Assembly: GCA_030067835.1 (NCBI GenBank)
Contig: CP092441.1
Location: 372,001-436,000, forward strand
Reading direction: 5' to 3'
DNA length: 64,000 nt
DNA from: Chakrabartyella piscis
GTDB taxonomy: Bacteria; Bacillota; Clostridia; Lachnospirales; Anaerotignaceae
The translations under genes were made by a program, and so were the position numbers. Positions 33,128 through 43,383 of the stretch are shown piece after piece. Each line of letters starts with the position of its first letter. Within the stretch, counting starts at the first letter, position 1. The notes under the pieces are model-generated. The model ran no database searches and had not been told where the DNA came from. It worked only from the letters and a program-made list of their open reading frames with translations.

Positions 33128-33871
33128 TTACCTTTCTCTATCGTAAATTTGTAAAATTTCATCAGTATGTTTGCCAACAGATTCGTAAACAATCAGCGGT
33201 GGCAAAACATTCACCCAAGCACTGCCATCTTTGGCACCTTCAATCAAAACCATTGTAGGCTCTTTGTCCACAAAAGGTTGCACAAAACGCAAAGTTTTTG
33301 GCTCTAGCTTATGTTTACGCATCATGGTGATGATATCTGTCAAACGATTGGGTCTATGAATCATGTAAAATCTGCCTTTGGTGCCCAAAACTCGTGAAGC
33401 ACCAGCAATGATATCCTCCAAAGTACAAAGAATTTCATGACGTGCAATGGATTTTGCACTGGTTTCACCCACAAAGCCAGCATTCATATAAGGTGGATTG
33501 GTTGTCACCACATCAAAGGTGGTTTGTGGAAATAGAGTAGGAATTTCTTTGATATCTCCATGAACTATGGAAATTTTTTCAGACAATCCATTACCTATGA
33601 CACTTCTTTGCGCCATATCCACACTTTCAGCTTGAATTTCTAAGCCTGTGAAATGAAATCCATCTGTTTTGGCTTCCATCAAAATTGGCACAATTCCAGT
33701 ACCAGTACCCAAATCCAAGACGGTTTCACCCTTTTTGACACGAGCAAAATCGCTGAGGAGTACTGCATCAATGCCAAAACAAAAGCTTTTTGGATTTTGA
33801 ATGACATGGTACCCGTTTCTATGTAAATCGTCTAAGCGTTCACCTTCGTTGAGAGTGAATTTATTGATCAT
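33128..33871 (-). CDS. trmN6: tRNA1(Val) (adenine37-N6)-methyltransferase-type enzyme
   Basis: A 247-residue class I SAM methyltransferase of the TrmN6/YfiC (Bacillus YabB) group. The SAM loop is VLDLGTGTGIVPILM, followed by GLEIQAESVDMAQRS and VHGDIKEI; the catalytic N6-adenine motif is TTNPPYM. The start ATG 33871 overlaps the 3' end of ricT by 11 bases; the longer open frame upstream is the shadow of the low-complexity ricT tail and is rejected. It forms an operon with ricT and rsmI. The tRNA substrate is taken from the family, not proven here. Confidence 0.88.
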   Translation of the reverse strand: MINKFTLNEGERLDDLHRNGYHVIQNPKSFCFGIDAVLLSDFARVKKGETVLDLGTGTGIVPILMEAKTDGFHFTGLEIQAESVDMAQRSVIGNGLSEKISIVHGDIKEIPTLFPQTTFDVVTTNPPYMNAGFVGETSAKSIARHEILCTLEDIIAGASRVLGTKGRFYMIHRPNRLTDIITMMRKHKLEPKTLRFVQPFVDKEPTMVLIEGAKDGSAWVNVLPPLIVYESVGKHTDEILQIYDRER

Positions 33872-35183
33872 TTTGTTGTTCTCCAGTTTTTTTGTTTTGA
33901 TTTTGTACCTTGCTACCACGTGGTCTGTTGCCTTGGTATTTCGTTGTTTTTTCGTTTTGTGGTTTTGCATTTTGATGCTTTGTTTTTTTGTTATTTTGTG
34001 GTTTGTTTTGTTGTTTTTGCATATCTGCTTTGGCTTTTTCTGCCTTTGGTTGCTCAAATTTGGACTTATCCATTTTTGGTTTGTCTACTTTTGGTTTGTC
34101 CAACTTAGATTTATCGAATTTGGATTTTTCTGCTTTCAGTTTTTCGATTTTTTCAAGTTTTTCTTGTTTCAATCTTTCGATTCTATCGTTTTTCTCAACC
34201 TTTGGTGGTTCCACTTTAGGTTTGTCCGCTTTTGGCTTATCGTTTTTTGGTTTATCAGACTTTGGTTTGTCCGCTTTTGGCTTGTCTGTCTTTTCTTGTT
34301 TCTCTTGTTTCTCTTGTTTTTGTTGATTTTCTAATTTTTCTTGCAACTCTTGTTGTTTTTTCTTTCTGGTTTTCAAAAGCTTGATATCCTCCACATGATA
34401 GAAACCAATGGTAGGTGGTTCGTTGTCTGATTTGCGTACAGCAGCTTTCACCTGTTGTTGCAACACTTGTGTAGCCAAAATTTCACCTTTGCCATCAGGT
34501 GTAGAAATGATATCGCCGATTTTTGGCAATTTCTTGTTCAGTTCTTCATAAACTTCTTCTTCGTATTTCAAACAGCACATGAGTCTACCACAAATACCGC
34601 TGATTTTCGTTGGATTGAGGGAAAGATTTTGTTCTTTTGCCATTTTGATGGAAACGGTTTGGAAATCACCCAAAAAAGTAGCACAACACAAAGAACGTCC
34701 ACAAATACCAATACCATTGAGCATTTTGGCTTCATCACGTACACCAATTTGGCGTAGTTCAATACGGGTTCTGAAGGTTGAAGCCAATTCTTTGACCAAT
34801 TCACGGAAATCCACACGTCCATCAGATGTGAAATAGAAGATCAATTTGTTGCGATCAAATGTCATTTCCACATCCACCAATTTCATTTCCAATTTCAATT
34901 TTGCAATGTGTTTCATGCAAATTTCAAAGGCTTCTTTTTCTTTTTTGATATTCACTTCCACAGTTTTGGCATCCTCATCTGTGGCTTTGCGTGTCATTTT
35001 TTTGAGGGGTGCCACAATGGCAGTGTCAGCAACTTCTGTATTTTCTTTGACCACTTCGCCATATTCAATACCCCTAGCTGTTTCCACAAGAACAAAATCG
35101 CCTTTTTGGACGGTTTCGCCATCAGGATCGAAATAATACATCTTTCCTACTTTTTTGAATCGTACACCAATGACTTCTATCAT
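33861..35183 (-). CDS. ricT: RicT/YaaT (PSP1 domain) protein with long Lys-Pro-Asp repeat tail
   Basis: A 440-residue protein. Residues 1-~275 are the PSP1-domain RicT protein, part of the RicAFT complex affecting RNase Y, biofilm and sporulation in Bacillus. MIEVIGVRFKKVGKMYYFDP, GIEYGEVVKEN, FTSDGRVDFRELVKELAS and the cysteine motifs ICGRSLCC and GICGRLMCC (4Fe-4S ligands in the Bacillus complex) are visible. Family members usually end near 270-290. Here ~165 extra residues follow, first EKQEK repeats and then pentapeptide-like DKPK(A/S/N) repeats. The tail is intrinsically disordered and highly basic with interspersed acids, perhaps RNA-binding. ATGA overlap with holB. Confidence 0.92.
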   Translation of the reverse strand: MIEVIGVRFKKVGKMYYFDPDGETVQKGDFVLVETARGIEYGEVVKENTEVADTAIVAPLKKMTRKATDEDAKTVEVNIKKEKEAFEICMKHIAKLKLEMKLVDVEMTFDRNKLIFYFTSDGRVDFRELVKELASTFRTRIELRQIGVRDEAKMLNGIGICGRSLCCATFLGDFQTVSIKMAKEQNLSLNPTKISGICGRLMCCLKYEEEVYEELNKKLPKIGDIISTPDGKGEILATQVLQQQVKAAVRKSDNEPPTIGFYHVEDIKLLKTRKKKQQELQEKLENQQKQEKQEKQEKTDKPKADKPKSDKPKNDKPKADKPKVEPPKVEKNDRIERLKQEKLEKIEKLKAEKSKFDKSKLDKPKVDKPKMDKSKFEQPKAEKAKADMQKQQNKPQNNKKTKHQNAKPQNEKTTKYQGNRPRGSKVQNQNKKTGEQQNDQ

Positions 35184-36169
35184 GATTTTGTATTCTCCTT
35201 TATGTTCATCAACATAACTTCCATAGTCAGTCTGAAATTCCCGTTTTGGGACAGTTGTTTTTTCGCCAATTGGACAGCTTCAGCACATGCAATCAAATTG
35301 GCAGTGGAAACACCGGTTGCAGCAAAGATATCTGCTTGGTATTCCTGTTGAATCAGGTGGTTTGGATTTTTGGTGGATTTTGCCACCAACACATCTCGGT
35401 ACCAAAGTTCTATCATATCCAAAAAACGCAAATCGTTTTTGTAATTTTCAAATTCTTTTGCCAGAAGAAGTGCATCTCCTAGGCTCATTTTTGGAAGTTG
35501 TCTTATTTTTTCTAGGACAAAATCCCGTAAAGCTGCAAAACTTTCATCCTGCAACAATTCCAAAGCCATACCAATGCTCCCTTGGGCATAGATGGCAAAT
35601 GTTTTGGCAGTATCAGCAGTTGCCAATAGATTCTTTTGTAAATATTCAGCCACCAAATCATCTGGAAGTGGTGGAAGTTGCAACACAATGGAACGTGACA
35701 AAACCGTTTGAAACAAAGGTTCTGTACTTTCTGCAAGCAAAATAAAAAGTGCATATTGCGGTGGTTCCTCTAATGTTTTCAGAAGTGCATTTTGTGCCTG
35801 TGGTGTCAAAGTGTGTGCATTTGGAATGACATATATTTTTTTTGGAAAAGAATAGGGCAATAGACCTACTGTTTCCAAGATTTGTTCACGAATTTCTTCC
35901 ACACCAATGGACTTTTTTTCTGTTGTGATGTAGATGACATCTGGATGATTGCCAGCGTCAAACAAACGACAACTGGTACAAACACCACAAGCCTCTACAC
36001 CTAGGTTTTCACAATGCAAATACCGACAAAAGGCATCTGCAATCATTTTTTTACCACAACCATACTTCCCAACCAATAAATACGCATGGGAAGTGGTTTG
36101 TGTTTGTACTGTTTTTTTCAGATAACGGAGCAAGGTTTCGTTGCCCCAAATTTTGGCAAAAGCAAACAA
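35180..36169 (-). CDS. holB: DNA polymerase III subunit delta'
   Basis: A 329-residue clamp-loader subunit of the AAA+ fold. WGNETLLRYLKKTV, SHAYLLVGKYGCGKKMIADA (degenerate Walker A, as usual in delta'), the zinc cluster C..C..C pattern in CENLGVEACGVCTSC, and the sensor region NALLKTLEEPPQYALFILL are present. The start is taken as TTG 36169 because AAAGGAG lies 6 bases upstream; the frame is open to 36214, but that TTG lies in a dispersed hairpin repeat and has no ribosome binding site. It overlaps ricT by 4 bases (ATGA) and lies downstream of darA in the tmk operon. Confidence 0.9.
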   Translation of the reverse strand: MFAFAKIWGNETLLRYLKKTVQTQTTSHAYLLVGKYGCGKKMIADAFCRYLHCENLGVEACGVCTSCRLFDAGNHPDVIYITTEKKSIGVEEIREQILETVGLLPYSFPKKIYVIPNAHTLTPQAQNALLKTLEEPPQYALFILLAESTEPLFQTVLSRSIVLQLPPLPDDLVAEYLQKNLLATADTAKTFAIYAQGSIGMALELLQDESFAALRDFVLEKIRQLPKMSLGDALLLAKEFENYKNDLRFLDMIELWYRDVLVAKSTKNPNHLIQQEYQADIFAATGVSTANLIACAEAVQLAKKQLSQNGNFRLTMEVMLMNIKENTKS

Positions 36170-36204
36170 AGTATGCTCCTTTCTAGTTGGATTACGTCTT
36201 TGCG

Positions 36205-36272
36205 GTTCAGTCAAGACTGAACCCTACGGTGCTTCGGTTTCTGTAGGGTAGGGTCTTGACCCTACCGTAACC
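36205..36272. repeat. two hairpins between darA and holB
   Basis: GGTTCAGTC/GACTGAACC (about 36204-36222) and GTAGGGTAGGGTC/GACCCTACC (about 36243-36266). They interrupt the otherwise tight tmk operon. Confidence 0.65.
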
Positions 36273-36295
36273 AATCTGTCATGTAAGGCAAAAGA

Positions 36296-36622
36296 TCAGA
36301 ACTTATGGAACTGATCCACATCCAATACAAATACAGTTGCACCACCAATTTTGACTTCAATCGGTGCCAAAATAAATCCATGCATTGCACCACAAGAAGA
36401 TGGAAGTGTTGCGTATTGTGTACGAGATTTGCTGTTGTCTTCAATGACTTTCAAAACAAACTCCACTTTTTCATCATCCACACCAGTCATGATTGTGGTA
36501 TTTCCAGCACGCAAGAAACCACCTTTTGTGGACAAACGTGTCACTTGCAAACCTTCTGCATTCAAATTAGAGATTACATCTCCAGCATCTTCATCTTGGA
36601 TAATGGCTATAATTAATTTCAT
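36296..36622 (-). CDS. darA: cyclic-di-AMP receptor (PII-like)
   Basis: A 108-residue PII-like c-di-AMP-binding protein (YaaQ/PstA family). MKLIIAIIQDEDAGDVISNL, VTRLSTKGGFLRAGNTTIMT (the GGFLR.GN nucleotide loop) and a C-terminal GGATVFVLDVDQFHKF are diagnostic. The family senses the second messenger c-di-AMP; its output is unknown. It lies 20 bases downstream of tmk and upstream of holB, the conserved Firmicutes order. The yaaR gene that sits between them in Bacillus is absent. Confidence 0.93.
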   Translation of the reverse strand: MKLIIAIIQDEDAGDVISNLNAEGLQVTRLSTKGGFLRAGNTTIMTGVDDEKVEFVLKVIEDNSKSRTQYATLPSSCGAMHGFILAPIEVKIGGATVFVLDVDQFHKF

Positions 36623-36642
36623 ATAAAATCCCTCCTATGGTT

Positions 36643-37269
36643 TTATTTCATCAACAATACATCCAATTCCCTTAGTATTTCGGCAAACACAGCATCTACG
36701 CTTTGGCTTGCATCAATTCGTTTTACACGGTCTGGCTCTTTTTGGCAAAGTGCAACAAACCCTTCATATACTTTTTCATGGAAGGTATTTGCTTCCAATT
36801 CCAAACGATCCATTGTATGGTTTTCTTCTTTTTGCTTGCGGACAATGCCAAGATGTGGCGGTAAATCCAAGAAGATTGTGAGATCTGGCTTTTTGCCACC
36901 AGTTGCAATGTCATTGACCACTTGTACCATATCCCCCAATTCCCTGCCAAACGCTTGGTAGGCAATGCTGGAATCCACAAAGCGATCCGTCAAAATGGAA
37001 GTGCCACTTGCAAGTGTTGGCAAAATCAATTCTTCCACATGTTGTGCACGTGCTGCTGCGTATAAAAGCATTTCGGTTTTTGCTGTCATTTCACGGTATT
37101 CTGGATGCAACAACAAATCACGAATCCGCTCTGCAATCTGGGTGCCACCTGGTTCTCTGGTTAGGAGAAAAGGATGGTTTTTGGATTGCAAATATGCTTC
37201 TATTTTACGAATTTGGGTGGATTTTCCACTGCCATCAGTACCTTCGATGGAGATAAAAAAACCGTTCAT
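36643..37269 (-). CDS. tmk: thymidylate kinase
   Basis: A 208-residue dTMP kinase giving dTDP for DNA synthesis. P-loop FISIEGTDGSGKSTQI (about 5-20), the DR(F/Y) motif LTDRFVDSSIAYQAFGRELG, the lid arginine region PPHLGIVRKQKE, and TREPGGTQIAERIRDLLL are present. ATG 37269 follows GGAGGG. It is the first gene of the minus-strand operon tmk-darA-holB-ricT-trmN6-rsmI-123-aa protein. Confidence 0.95.
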   Translation of the reverse strand: MNGFFISIEGTDGSGKSTQIRKIEAYLQSKNHPFLLTREPGGTQIAERIRDLLLHPEYREMTAKTEMLLYAAARAQHVEELILPTLASGTSILTDRFVDSSIAYQAFGRELGDMVQVVNDIATGGKKPDLTIFLDLPPHLGIVRKQKEENHTMDRLELEANTFHEKVYEGFVALCQKEPDRVKRIDASQSVDAVFAEILRELDVLLMK

Positions 37270-37429
37270 AGAAGCCCTCCTTCCTAGTTATCTATAATCT
37301 TTTTTATTGTATCACAATATTTGTGAAAAGTGAAGGGTGGAAGTGGATTGTATGTAAGATTCTTTGGTGGAAATGACAGAGAAAAGGGCGTATTGCAGTT
37401 TCTTAACAACATCTTAACGGCTGAAAAGG

Positions 37430-37457
37430 TTGTATTTTCAAAATTTTGACATATAAT
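37430..37457 (+). promoter_or_regulatory. promoter upstream of the activase-like gene
   Basis: TTGTAT (37430-37435), 16-base spacer, TATAAT (37452-37457), about 115 bases before ATG 37572. Confidence 0.5.
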
Positions 37458-37571
37458 TGAAGTATATAGTGGTGAATTATAGAGAAATATAGGGAGTTAT
37501 GTGCTTTGATAAAGGGATTGGTTGAAGGAATACTCCAACATACAATAGAGAAAAAGGTGTGGAGGTGCAAC

Positions 37572-40500
37572 ATGCAAACGGGGGTTCAGCAAATGTATCG
37601 AATGGGTATTGATATTGGTTCCACCACGGTCAAGGTGGTATTGGTAGACGAGCAAGATCAAATTGTCTTTGGTGAATATCGTAGACATTATTCTGAAATT
37701 CAAAAAACCATCAAGGATATCTTGAAAGAAGCCATGACAGAAATGGGTAATTTGCCTTTTTCTATGATGATTACAGGTAGTGGTGGCGTTTCCCTTGCCA
37801 AAAATATGGGCGTGGAATTCATCCAAGAAGTGGTTGCCACAGCAAAAGCAATTGAAACCACAGCACCACAGGTGGATGTTGCCATTGAATTGGGTGGTGA
37901 AGATGCCAAAATCATCTATTTTGATAATGGAAATATTGAGCAAAGAATGAATGGTGTCTGTGCTGGTGGTACAGGTTCTTTCATTGACCAAATGGCAAGT
38001 TTGTTGCAAACAGATGCAACTGGTCTCAATGAACTTGCAAAAAGCCATGAAGTCCTATATCCAATTGCTTCCAGATGTGGTGTATTTGCCAAAACAGATA
38101 TCCAACCACTGATCAACGAAGGTGCAAAACGTGAAGATTTGGCAGCTTCCATTTTCCAAGCAGTGGTCAACCAAACCATTGCTGGCTTGGCATGTGGAAA
38201 GCCAATTCGTGGACATGTTGCCTTTTTGGGTGGTCCTTTGCACTTCCTATCAGAACTACGTTTGCGATTTGTGGAAACCCTTCATTTGACCGATGAAACC
38301 ACAATCTTACCAGAATCTTCCCATTTGTTTGCAGCATATGGCACAGCGGTGTCATGTCCTCAGGTAGGTGAATTGACCTTTGTCAATGTACTTCAAAAAA
38401 TCACTGAAAGTGGCAAAATGGAGGCAGAAGTCAGCAGACTAGACCCTCTTTTTGCAACAGCAGAAGAATACATAGCATTCCAAAATAGACATGAACAAAA
38501 TAAAGTCCAAAGGGAAGAGTTGTCCACCTATTCTGGCGATGCCTTCCTTGGTATTGATGCAGGTTCCACCACAACGAAAGTATCCTTGGTTTCCAAAGAT
38601 GGTGGCTTGTTGTATTCCTTCTATGGTAGCAATGAAGGCAATCCTTTGGCGGTTATTCGCAAAACTTTGAACGATTTGTATGATCAAATGCCAGAAACCG
38701 TTGTGATTCGCAATTCTTGTGTCACAGGTTATGGAGAAGGTCTCATCAAAGAAGCACTCCAAATGGACTTGGGTTATATCGAAACGGTAGCACATTACAA
38801 AGCAGCACAATTCTTTAGACCAGACGTTGACTTCATCCTAGACATTGGTGGTCAGGATATGAAATGTATTCGTATCAAAGACGGTGTCATTGAAAATGTA
38901 TTGCTCAACGAAGCTTGTTCTTCAGGTTGTGGTTCCTTTATTGAAACCTTTGCAAAATCCTTGAACTATAGCGTGGCAGACTTTGCGAAAATCGCACTCC
39001 AAGCAAAAAGTCCAATTGATTTGGGTTCTCGTTGTACTGTATTTATGAATTCTCGTGTCAAACAAGCACAAAAAGAAGGTGCTGATGTGGCAGATATTTC
39101 CGCAGGTCTTGCTTATTCCGTTATCAAGAATGCTTTGCTTAAGGTCATCAAAATTGCAGACCCTAAGGCGATGGGCAAATCTATGGTGGTACAAGGTGGT
39201 ACCTTCTATAACGATGCAGTACTCAAGGGTTTTGAAGACATCAGCGGTAGAAAAGCAGTTAGACCTGATATTGCAGGTTTGATGGGTGCTTTTGGTGCAG
39301 CCCTCATTGCAAGAGATAAATACACAATGGGTTACAAAACCACACTTGTAAATCGTGATGAAATGAATGCTTTGGAAGTACAATCCACAATGGCTAGATG
39401 CCAAAGATGTACCAACCATTGCTTGTTGACCATCAACAAATTCAGTGGTGGCAGAAGATTTATCACAGGAAATCGTTGTGAAAAAGGTTTGGGCAAAGAA
39501 AAAAGTGAAAATCCAGCACCAAATCTTTATGAATATAAAAGACATCGTTTGTTTGACTACGAACCCATTCCAAAAGAGGTTGCAAAACGTGGTTCTGTGG
39601 GCATTCCTCGTGTGCTGAACATGTGGGAAGATTACCCATTCTGGTTTACCTATTTCACAAAACTGGGCTACCATGTGGAGTTGTCACCAGAGTCCAACAA
39701 ACAAATTTTTGAAAAAGGCATGGAATCCATTCCAAGTGAATCCGTTTGTTATCCAGCAAAATTGGTACATGGTCACATTATGAGTTTGATTGAAAAAGAA
39801 GTGGATATGATTTTCTATCCAGGTATCGTATTTGAAAGACGTGACAATCCAAATGCAGACAACAACTACAATTGTCCAATTGTTGCATCCTACAATGAAA
39901 ACATCAAAAACAATGTGGAAGAATTGAAGGAATTGGATATCGTTTACAAAAATCCATTCTTGTCTATGGATACAGAAGAACACATTGCAGCACGTATGGT
40001 GGAGGAATTTGTGCCAGAAGGTTGCACAGAACAAGAAATTGTGGAAGCGGTTCACGCTGCTTGGATGGAGTGGAATTTCTTTAGAACCGACATGCACAAA
40101 AAGGGTGAAGAAACCCTTGCTTATATCGAAGAACACAATATGACAGGTATTGTTTTGGCAGGCAGACCATACCATGCAGACCAAGAAATCAATCATGGTA
40201 TTCCAGAGCTCATTGCAGGCTACAACATTGCTGTGTTTACAGAAGATAGTTTGGTGCATTTGGGTCAAGTGGAACGTCCTTTGATTGTACGTGACCAGTG
40301 GACATACCATTCTCGTTTGTATGAAGTGGCATCTGTGGTCAAACGTCACGAAAACTTGGAATACATCCAACTCAATTCCTTTGGTTGTGGTTTGGATGCT
40401 GTCACAACAGACGAAGTCAAAGGTATTTTGGAAGCTGGTGGCAAAATCTACACAGCTCTTAAAATTGATGAAGTGAATAACCTTGGTGCAGCTAGAATTC

Positions 40501-41861
40501 GTGTACGTTCTTTGCTTGCTGCATTGGAAGAAAGACGTGAAAAAGGAGTCACCCTAAAAAGTGGGGAAGCATCCCTCAAACGTGTGTTGTTCACCAAAAA
40601 AATGAAAGAAGAATATACCATCTTGTGTCCACAAATGTCTCCAATGCACTTTGCACTTTTGGAACCAGTCTTTCGTTCTTCTGGTTATCGTTTGGAAGTT
40701 ATGGAAGCTATGGATCAAAAAGCAATTGACACAGGACTCAAATATGTCAACAACGATGCTTGCTATCCAGCACTCATTGTCATTGGTCAATTGATGAATG
40801 GTTTGCTTTCTGGTGGATATGATTTGAATCGTACAGCACTCTTAATTTCCCAAACAGGTGGTGGATGTAGAGCAACCAATTACATTGCTTTTATCCGAAA
40901 AGCATTGGCAAATGCAGGTATGCCAAATATTCCTGTTATTTCCATCAATCCAGCTGGTTTGGAAAAGAATCCTGGTTTCAAATTGGGTCCGAAATTGATC
41001 CACAAAGCCATCCAAGCCATCATCTATGGAGATGTGTTTATGCGTGTGGTATATCGCACAAGACCATATGAAGTGGTGGAAGGTTCTGCAAATCGTTTGC
41101 ATGAAAAATGGCTTGCAAAAACCAGAAAAGACGTACAAGTTGGAGATTTACGAACCTTCAAAGAAAATATTAGAAATATCATTGCAGAATTTGATGCATT
41201 GCCATTGTTGGATATCCAAAAACCACGAGTGGGTGTTGTTGGCGAAATCTTGGTAAAATTCCATCCAACAGCAAATAATGACTTGGTGAATTTGTTGGAA
41301 CGTGAAGGTGCAGAAGCAGTTGTGCCAGATTTGATGGGCTTTATGCACTACCATTGTTACAATGCAACCTTTAGAGAACAATATCTCGGTGGTAGCAAAA
41401 AATCCAGAGTCATCAGCGATATGGTGTCACGTGCCATTGAATGGTACCAAAAACCAATGATTGTGGCTTTGGAAAAGAGTGAACGCTTTGAAGCACCTGT
41501 TTCCATTAGAGAATTGGGTAAATATGCAAGCAAATTGGTTTCTCTTTGTAACCAAACAGGTGAAGGTTGGTTCCTAACAGCAGAAATCATGGAATTGGTG
41601 CATACCAATGTGCCAAATGTGGTTTGTACACAGCCATTTGGTTGTTTGCCAAATCATGTTGTGGGTAAGGGTATCATCAAGGAATTGCGTAAACAATATC
41701 CAGAATCCAATGTGGTTGCAATTGATTATGACCCTGGTGCCAGCGAAGTCAATCAGCTCAATCGTATCAAATTGATGCTTGCCAGTGCAAATCGCAATAT
41801 GGAAAAAGGTCAAATTGTGGAAACACCTGTGGCAGAAATGTCTGAAATCAAAGTCAGCTAA
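37572..41861 (+). CDS. acyl-CoA dehydratase activase-type giant protein (BadF/BadG/BcrA/BcrD ATPases plus DUF2229-like)
   Basis: A 1429-residue multidomain protein. Two tandem ASKHA ATPase domains come first. One spans about 10-270 ([46 protein letters not shown]); the other about 325-580 ([53 protein letters not shown]). Each carries the Cys of the activator 4Fe-4S site. A cysteine cluster [15 protein letters not shown] follows (about 625), then DUF2229/HgdB-like regions to the C-terminus. Such proteins resemble the ATP-driven one-electron activators of 2-hydroxyacyl-CoA dehydratases, but the long fused form is widespread in anaerobes and its substrate is unknown. ATG 37572 follows GGAGGTG; the upstream 22 codons are rejected. 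Confidence 0.9.
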   Translation: MQTGVQQMYRMGIDIGSTTVKVVLVDEQDQIVFGEYRRHYSEIQKTIKDILKEAMTEMGNLPFSMMITGSGGVSLAKNMGVEFIQEVVATAKAIETTAPQVDVAIELGGEDAKIIYFDNGNIEQRMNGVCAGGTGSFIDQMASLLQTDATGLNELAKSHEVLYPIASRCGVFAKTDIQPLINEGAKREDLAASIFQAVVNQTIAGLACGKPIRGHVAFLGGPLHFLSELRLRFVETLHLTDETTILPESSHLFAAYGTAVSCPQVGELTFVNVLQKITESGKMEAEVSRLDPLFATAEEYIAFQNRHEQNKVQREELSTYSGDAFLGIDAGSTTTKVSLVSKDGGLLYSFYGSNEGNPLAVIRKTLNDLYDQMPETVVIRNSCVTGYGEGLIKEALQMDLGYIETVAHYKAAQFFRPDVDFILDIGGQDMKCIRIKDGVIENVLLNEACSSGCGSFIETFAKSLNYSVADFAKIALQAKSPIDLGSRCTVFMNSRVKQAQKEGADVADISAGLAYSVIKNALLKVIKIADPKAMGKSMVVQGGTFYNDAVLKGFEDISGRKAVRPDIAGLMGAFGAALIARDKYTMGYKTTLVNRDEMNALEVQSTMARCQRCTNHCLLTINKFSGGRRFITGNRCEKGLGKEKSENPAPNLYEYKRHRLFDYEPIPKEVAKRGSVGIPRVLNMWEDYPFWFTYFTKLGYHVELSPESNKQIFEKGMESIPSESVCYPAKLVHGHIMSLIEKEVDMIFYPGIVFERRDNPNADNNYNCPIVASYNENIKNNVEELKELDIVYKNPFLSMDTEEHIAARMVEEFVPEGCTEQEIVEAVHAAWMEWNFFRTDMHKKGEETLAYIEEHNMTGIVLAGRPYHADQEINHGIPELIAGYNIAVFTEDSLVHLGQVERPLIVRDQWTYHSRLYEVASVVKRHENLEYIQLNSFGCGLDAVTTDEVKGILEAGGKIYTALKIDEVNNLGAARIRVRSLLAALEERREKGVTLKSGEASLKRVLFTKKMKEEYTILCPQMSPMHFALLEPVFRSSGYRLEVMEAMDQKAIDTGLKYVNNDACYPALIVIGQLMNGLLSGGYDLNRTALLISQTGGGCRATNYIAFIRKALANAGMPNIPVISINPAGLEKNPGFKLGPKLIHKAIQAIIYGDVFMRVVYRTRPYEVVEGSANRLHEKWLAKTRKDVQVGDLRTFKENIRNIIAEFDALPLLDIQKPRVGVVGEILVKFHPTANNDLVNLLEREGAEAVVPDLMGFMHYHCYNATFREQYLGGSKKSRVISDMVSRAIEWYQKPMIVALEKSERFEAPVSIRELGKYASKLVSLCNQTGEGWFLTAEIMELVHTNVPNVVCTQPFGCLPNHVVGKGIIKELRKQYPESNVVAIDYDPGASEVNQLNRIKLMLASANRNMEKGQIVETPVAEMSEIKVS

Positions 41862-41874
41862 AATATCGAAATCT

Positions 41875-42196
41875 GTAGGGGATAGCAGTGCTGTCCTGCA
41901 ATATCAAAACGCAAATACACATCGTAGGGGATAGCAGTGCTGTCCTGCAATATCAAAACGAAAATATACATTGTAGGGGATAGCAGTGCTGTCCCGCAAT
42001 ACCAAAACGCAAATACACATCGTAGGGGATAGCTGTGCTGTCCCGCAATACCAAAACACAAATACACATCGTAGGGGATAGCAGTGCTGTCCTGCAATAT
42101 CAAAACGCAAATACACATTGTAGGGAATAGCTGTGCTGTTCCGCAACACCAAAACACAAATACATATATTGTAGGGGAGGGTTTCCATGCCCTCCC
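41875..42196. repeat. tandem array of a 49-bp hairpin unit (six copies plus one variant)
   Basis: GTAGGG starts at 41875, 41924, 41973, 42022, 42071 and 42120, exactly 49 bases apart. Each unit holds the stem GGATAGC/GCTGTCC and the linker CAATATCAAAACGCAAATAC. A seventh hairpin at 42171 has a different stem (GGAGGG/CCCTCC). Units differ only at a few bases (AGCAGTGCT or AGCTGTGCT; CCTGC or CCCGC). Confidence 0.9.
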
Positions 42197-42231
42197 ATTG
42201 TAAATTCCTATAAAAGAAATCAGGTGAATCT

Positions 42232-43341
42232 ATGAAAACAACATTGATGGGTTTGGAACTTTCCACACCAGTGATTGTTGCTGCTGGACCTTGGGTTCGT
42301 GATGGTGCATGCATTGAAAAATGCTTTGCTGCCGGTGCTGGTGCTGTCATTACAGAAACCATAGGCACCCAAATGTATATGGAAACCAGACCTAGAATTG
42401 CAGGCAACGATATGGGTGTCCAAAATATTTGCTTGTATAGCCATCTGCCTATGGAAAATTGGGTGGATGAAATTGCAATTGCCAAAAAAAGTGGTGGTAT
42501 TCTCATTGCAAGTGTCACTGCCAGCTCACCAACAGAGCTTGCTTATGTTGCCATCAAAATGGAACAAGCAGGTGCAGATGCATTGGAATTGTGTTTGTCA
42601 TGTCCGCAAGGGGAAACACTAGAAGTGGTGGCATCCAGTGGCGAAAAGGTATATCAAATGACAAAAGAAGTGGTGGATCATGTGAAAATTCCAGTGATGG
42701 TGAAGCTTTCACAAAATGTATCCAACATTTCCTATGTGGCAAAAATGGCAAAGAAAGCAGGTGCAGCAGCAGTCAGTGCCATCAATACACCACGTTGTAT
42801 TTTGGGTGTAGACATTGAACTGGGCAAACCTTTGTTGCCTACTTATGGTGGATATTCTGGTGCAGCAGTCAAACCTTTGGCTTTGGCATCTGTGGCAACC
42901 ATAGCACAGACGGTAGACATTCCCATTTGTGGTGTTGGCGGTATTTCCACTGCAAAAGATGCCATTGAATATTTGATGTTGGGTGCAACTGCTGTGCAAA
43001 TTGGAACAGCTGTCATTTTGGAAGGTTATGAAGTTATTACAAAAGTAGTGGAAGGTATCTCCAAATGGGCAGAAGAACACCACGTGAAACATGCAAAGGA
43101 AATCAAAGGTTGTGCATTGACCGGCTTGCAATCCTTCGATGAAATGACGGTAGACCCTTTGGTGTGTAAAATAAAAAGAGATGAATCATGTGAAATTGGA
43201 TGTACTGTCTGTCAAAAGGTCTGTATGTATGAAGCAGTGGAATGTACAGACGGTGTTGTGGAAATCACATCAGATAGATGTACTGGATGTGGCGTTTGCG
43301 TGTCCTTGTGTCCAAGTCAAAAATTGCGTTTGTCTTGGTGA
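42232..43341 (+). CDS. dihydroorotate dehydrogenase-like flavoprotein with C-terminal 4Fe-4S ferredoxin domain
   Basis: A 369-residue protein. Residues ~1-305 are a DHOD/PreA-type FMN TIM barrel: [92 protein letters not shown]. The C-terminus has two 4Fe-4S motifs (CTVCQKVCMYEAVECTDG with an upstream Cys, and CTGCGVCVSLCPSQ). The 'LSCPQG' loop places a Cys where DHOD class 1A and PreA have their catalytic base. It is related to preA 2 kb downstream but is separately transcribed and has its own terminator. The substrate is a pyrimidine or an unknown ene-compound. Confidence 0.85.
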   Translation: MKTTLMGLELSTPVIVAAGPWVRDGACIEKCFAAGAGAVITETIGTQMYMETRPRIAGNDMGVQNICLYSHLPMENWVDEIAIAKKSGGILIASVTASSPTELAYVAIKMEQAGADALELCLSCPQGETLEVVASSGEKVYQMTKEVVDHVKIPVMVKLSQNVSNISYVAKMAKKAGAAAVSAINTPRCILGVDIELGKPLLPTYGGYSGAAVKPLALASVATIAQTVDIPICGVGGISTAKDAIEYLMLGATAVQIGTAVILEGYEVITKVVEGISKWAEEHHVKHAKEIKGCALTGLQSFDEMTVDPLVCKIKRDESCEIGCTVCQKVCMYEAVECTDGVVEITSDRCTGCGVCVSLCPSQKLRLSW

Positions 43342-43356
43342 ATAGAAATGATTTGA

Positions 43357-43383
43357 AAGCGGAGTATATGCTCTGCTTTTTTA
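43357..43383 (+). terminator. rho-independent terminator
   Basis: AGCGGAG, TATATG loop, CTCTGCT, T tract, 16 bases after the DHOD-like gene. Confidence 0.8.

Noticed and set aside
33872-34057. N-terminal extension of trmN6
   Set aside because: It is the out-of-frame shadow of the lysine-rich ricT tail; the ATG at 33871 starts the conserved methyltransferase sequence.
36170-36214. Upstream TTG start for holB
   Set aside because: It lies in a GTAGGG-type hairpin and has no Shine-Dalgarno; TTG 36169 has AAAGGAG at proper spacing and gives the normal N-terminus.
41875-42196. Possible CRISPR array (regular 49-bp repeats)
   Set aside because: The whole unit is repeated, including the 'spacer' part, with only scattered base changes. 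There are no unique spacers and no cas genes nearby.
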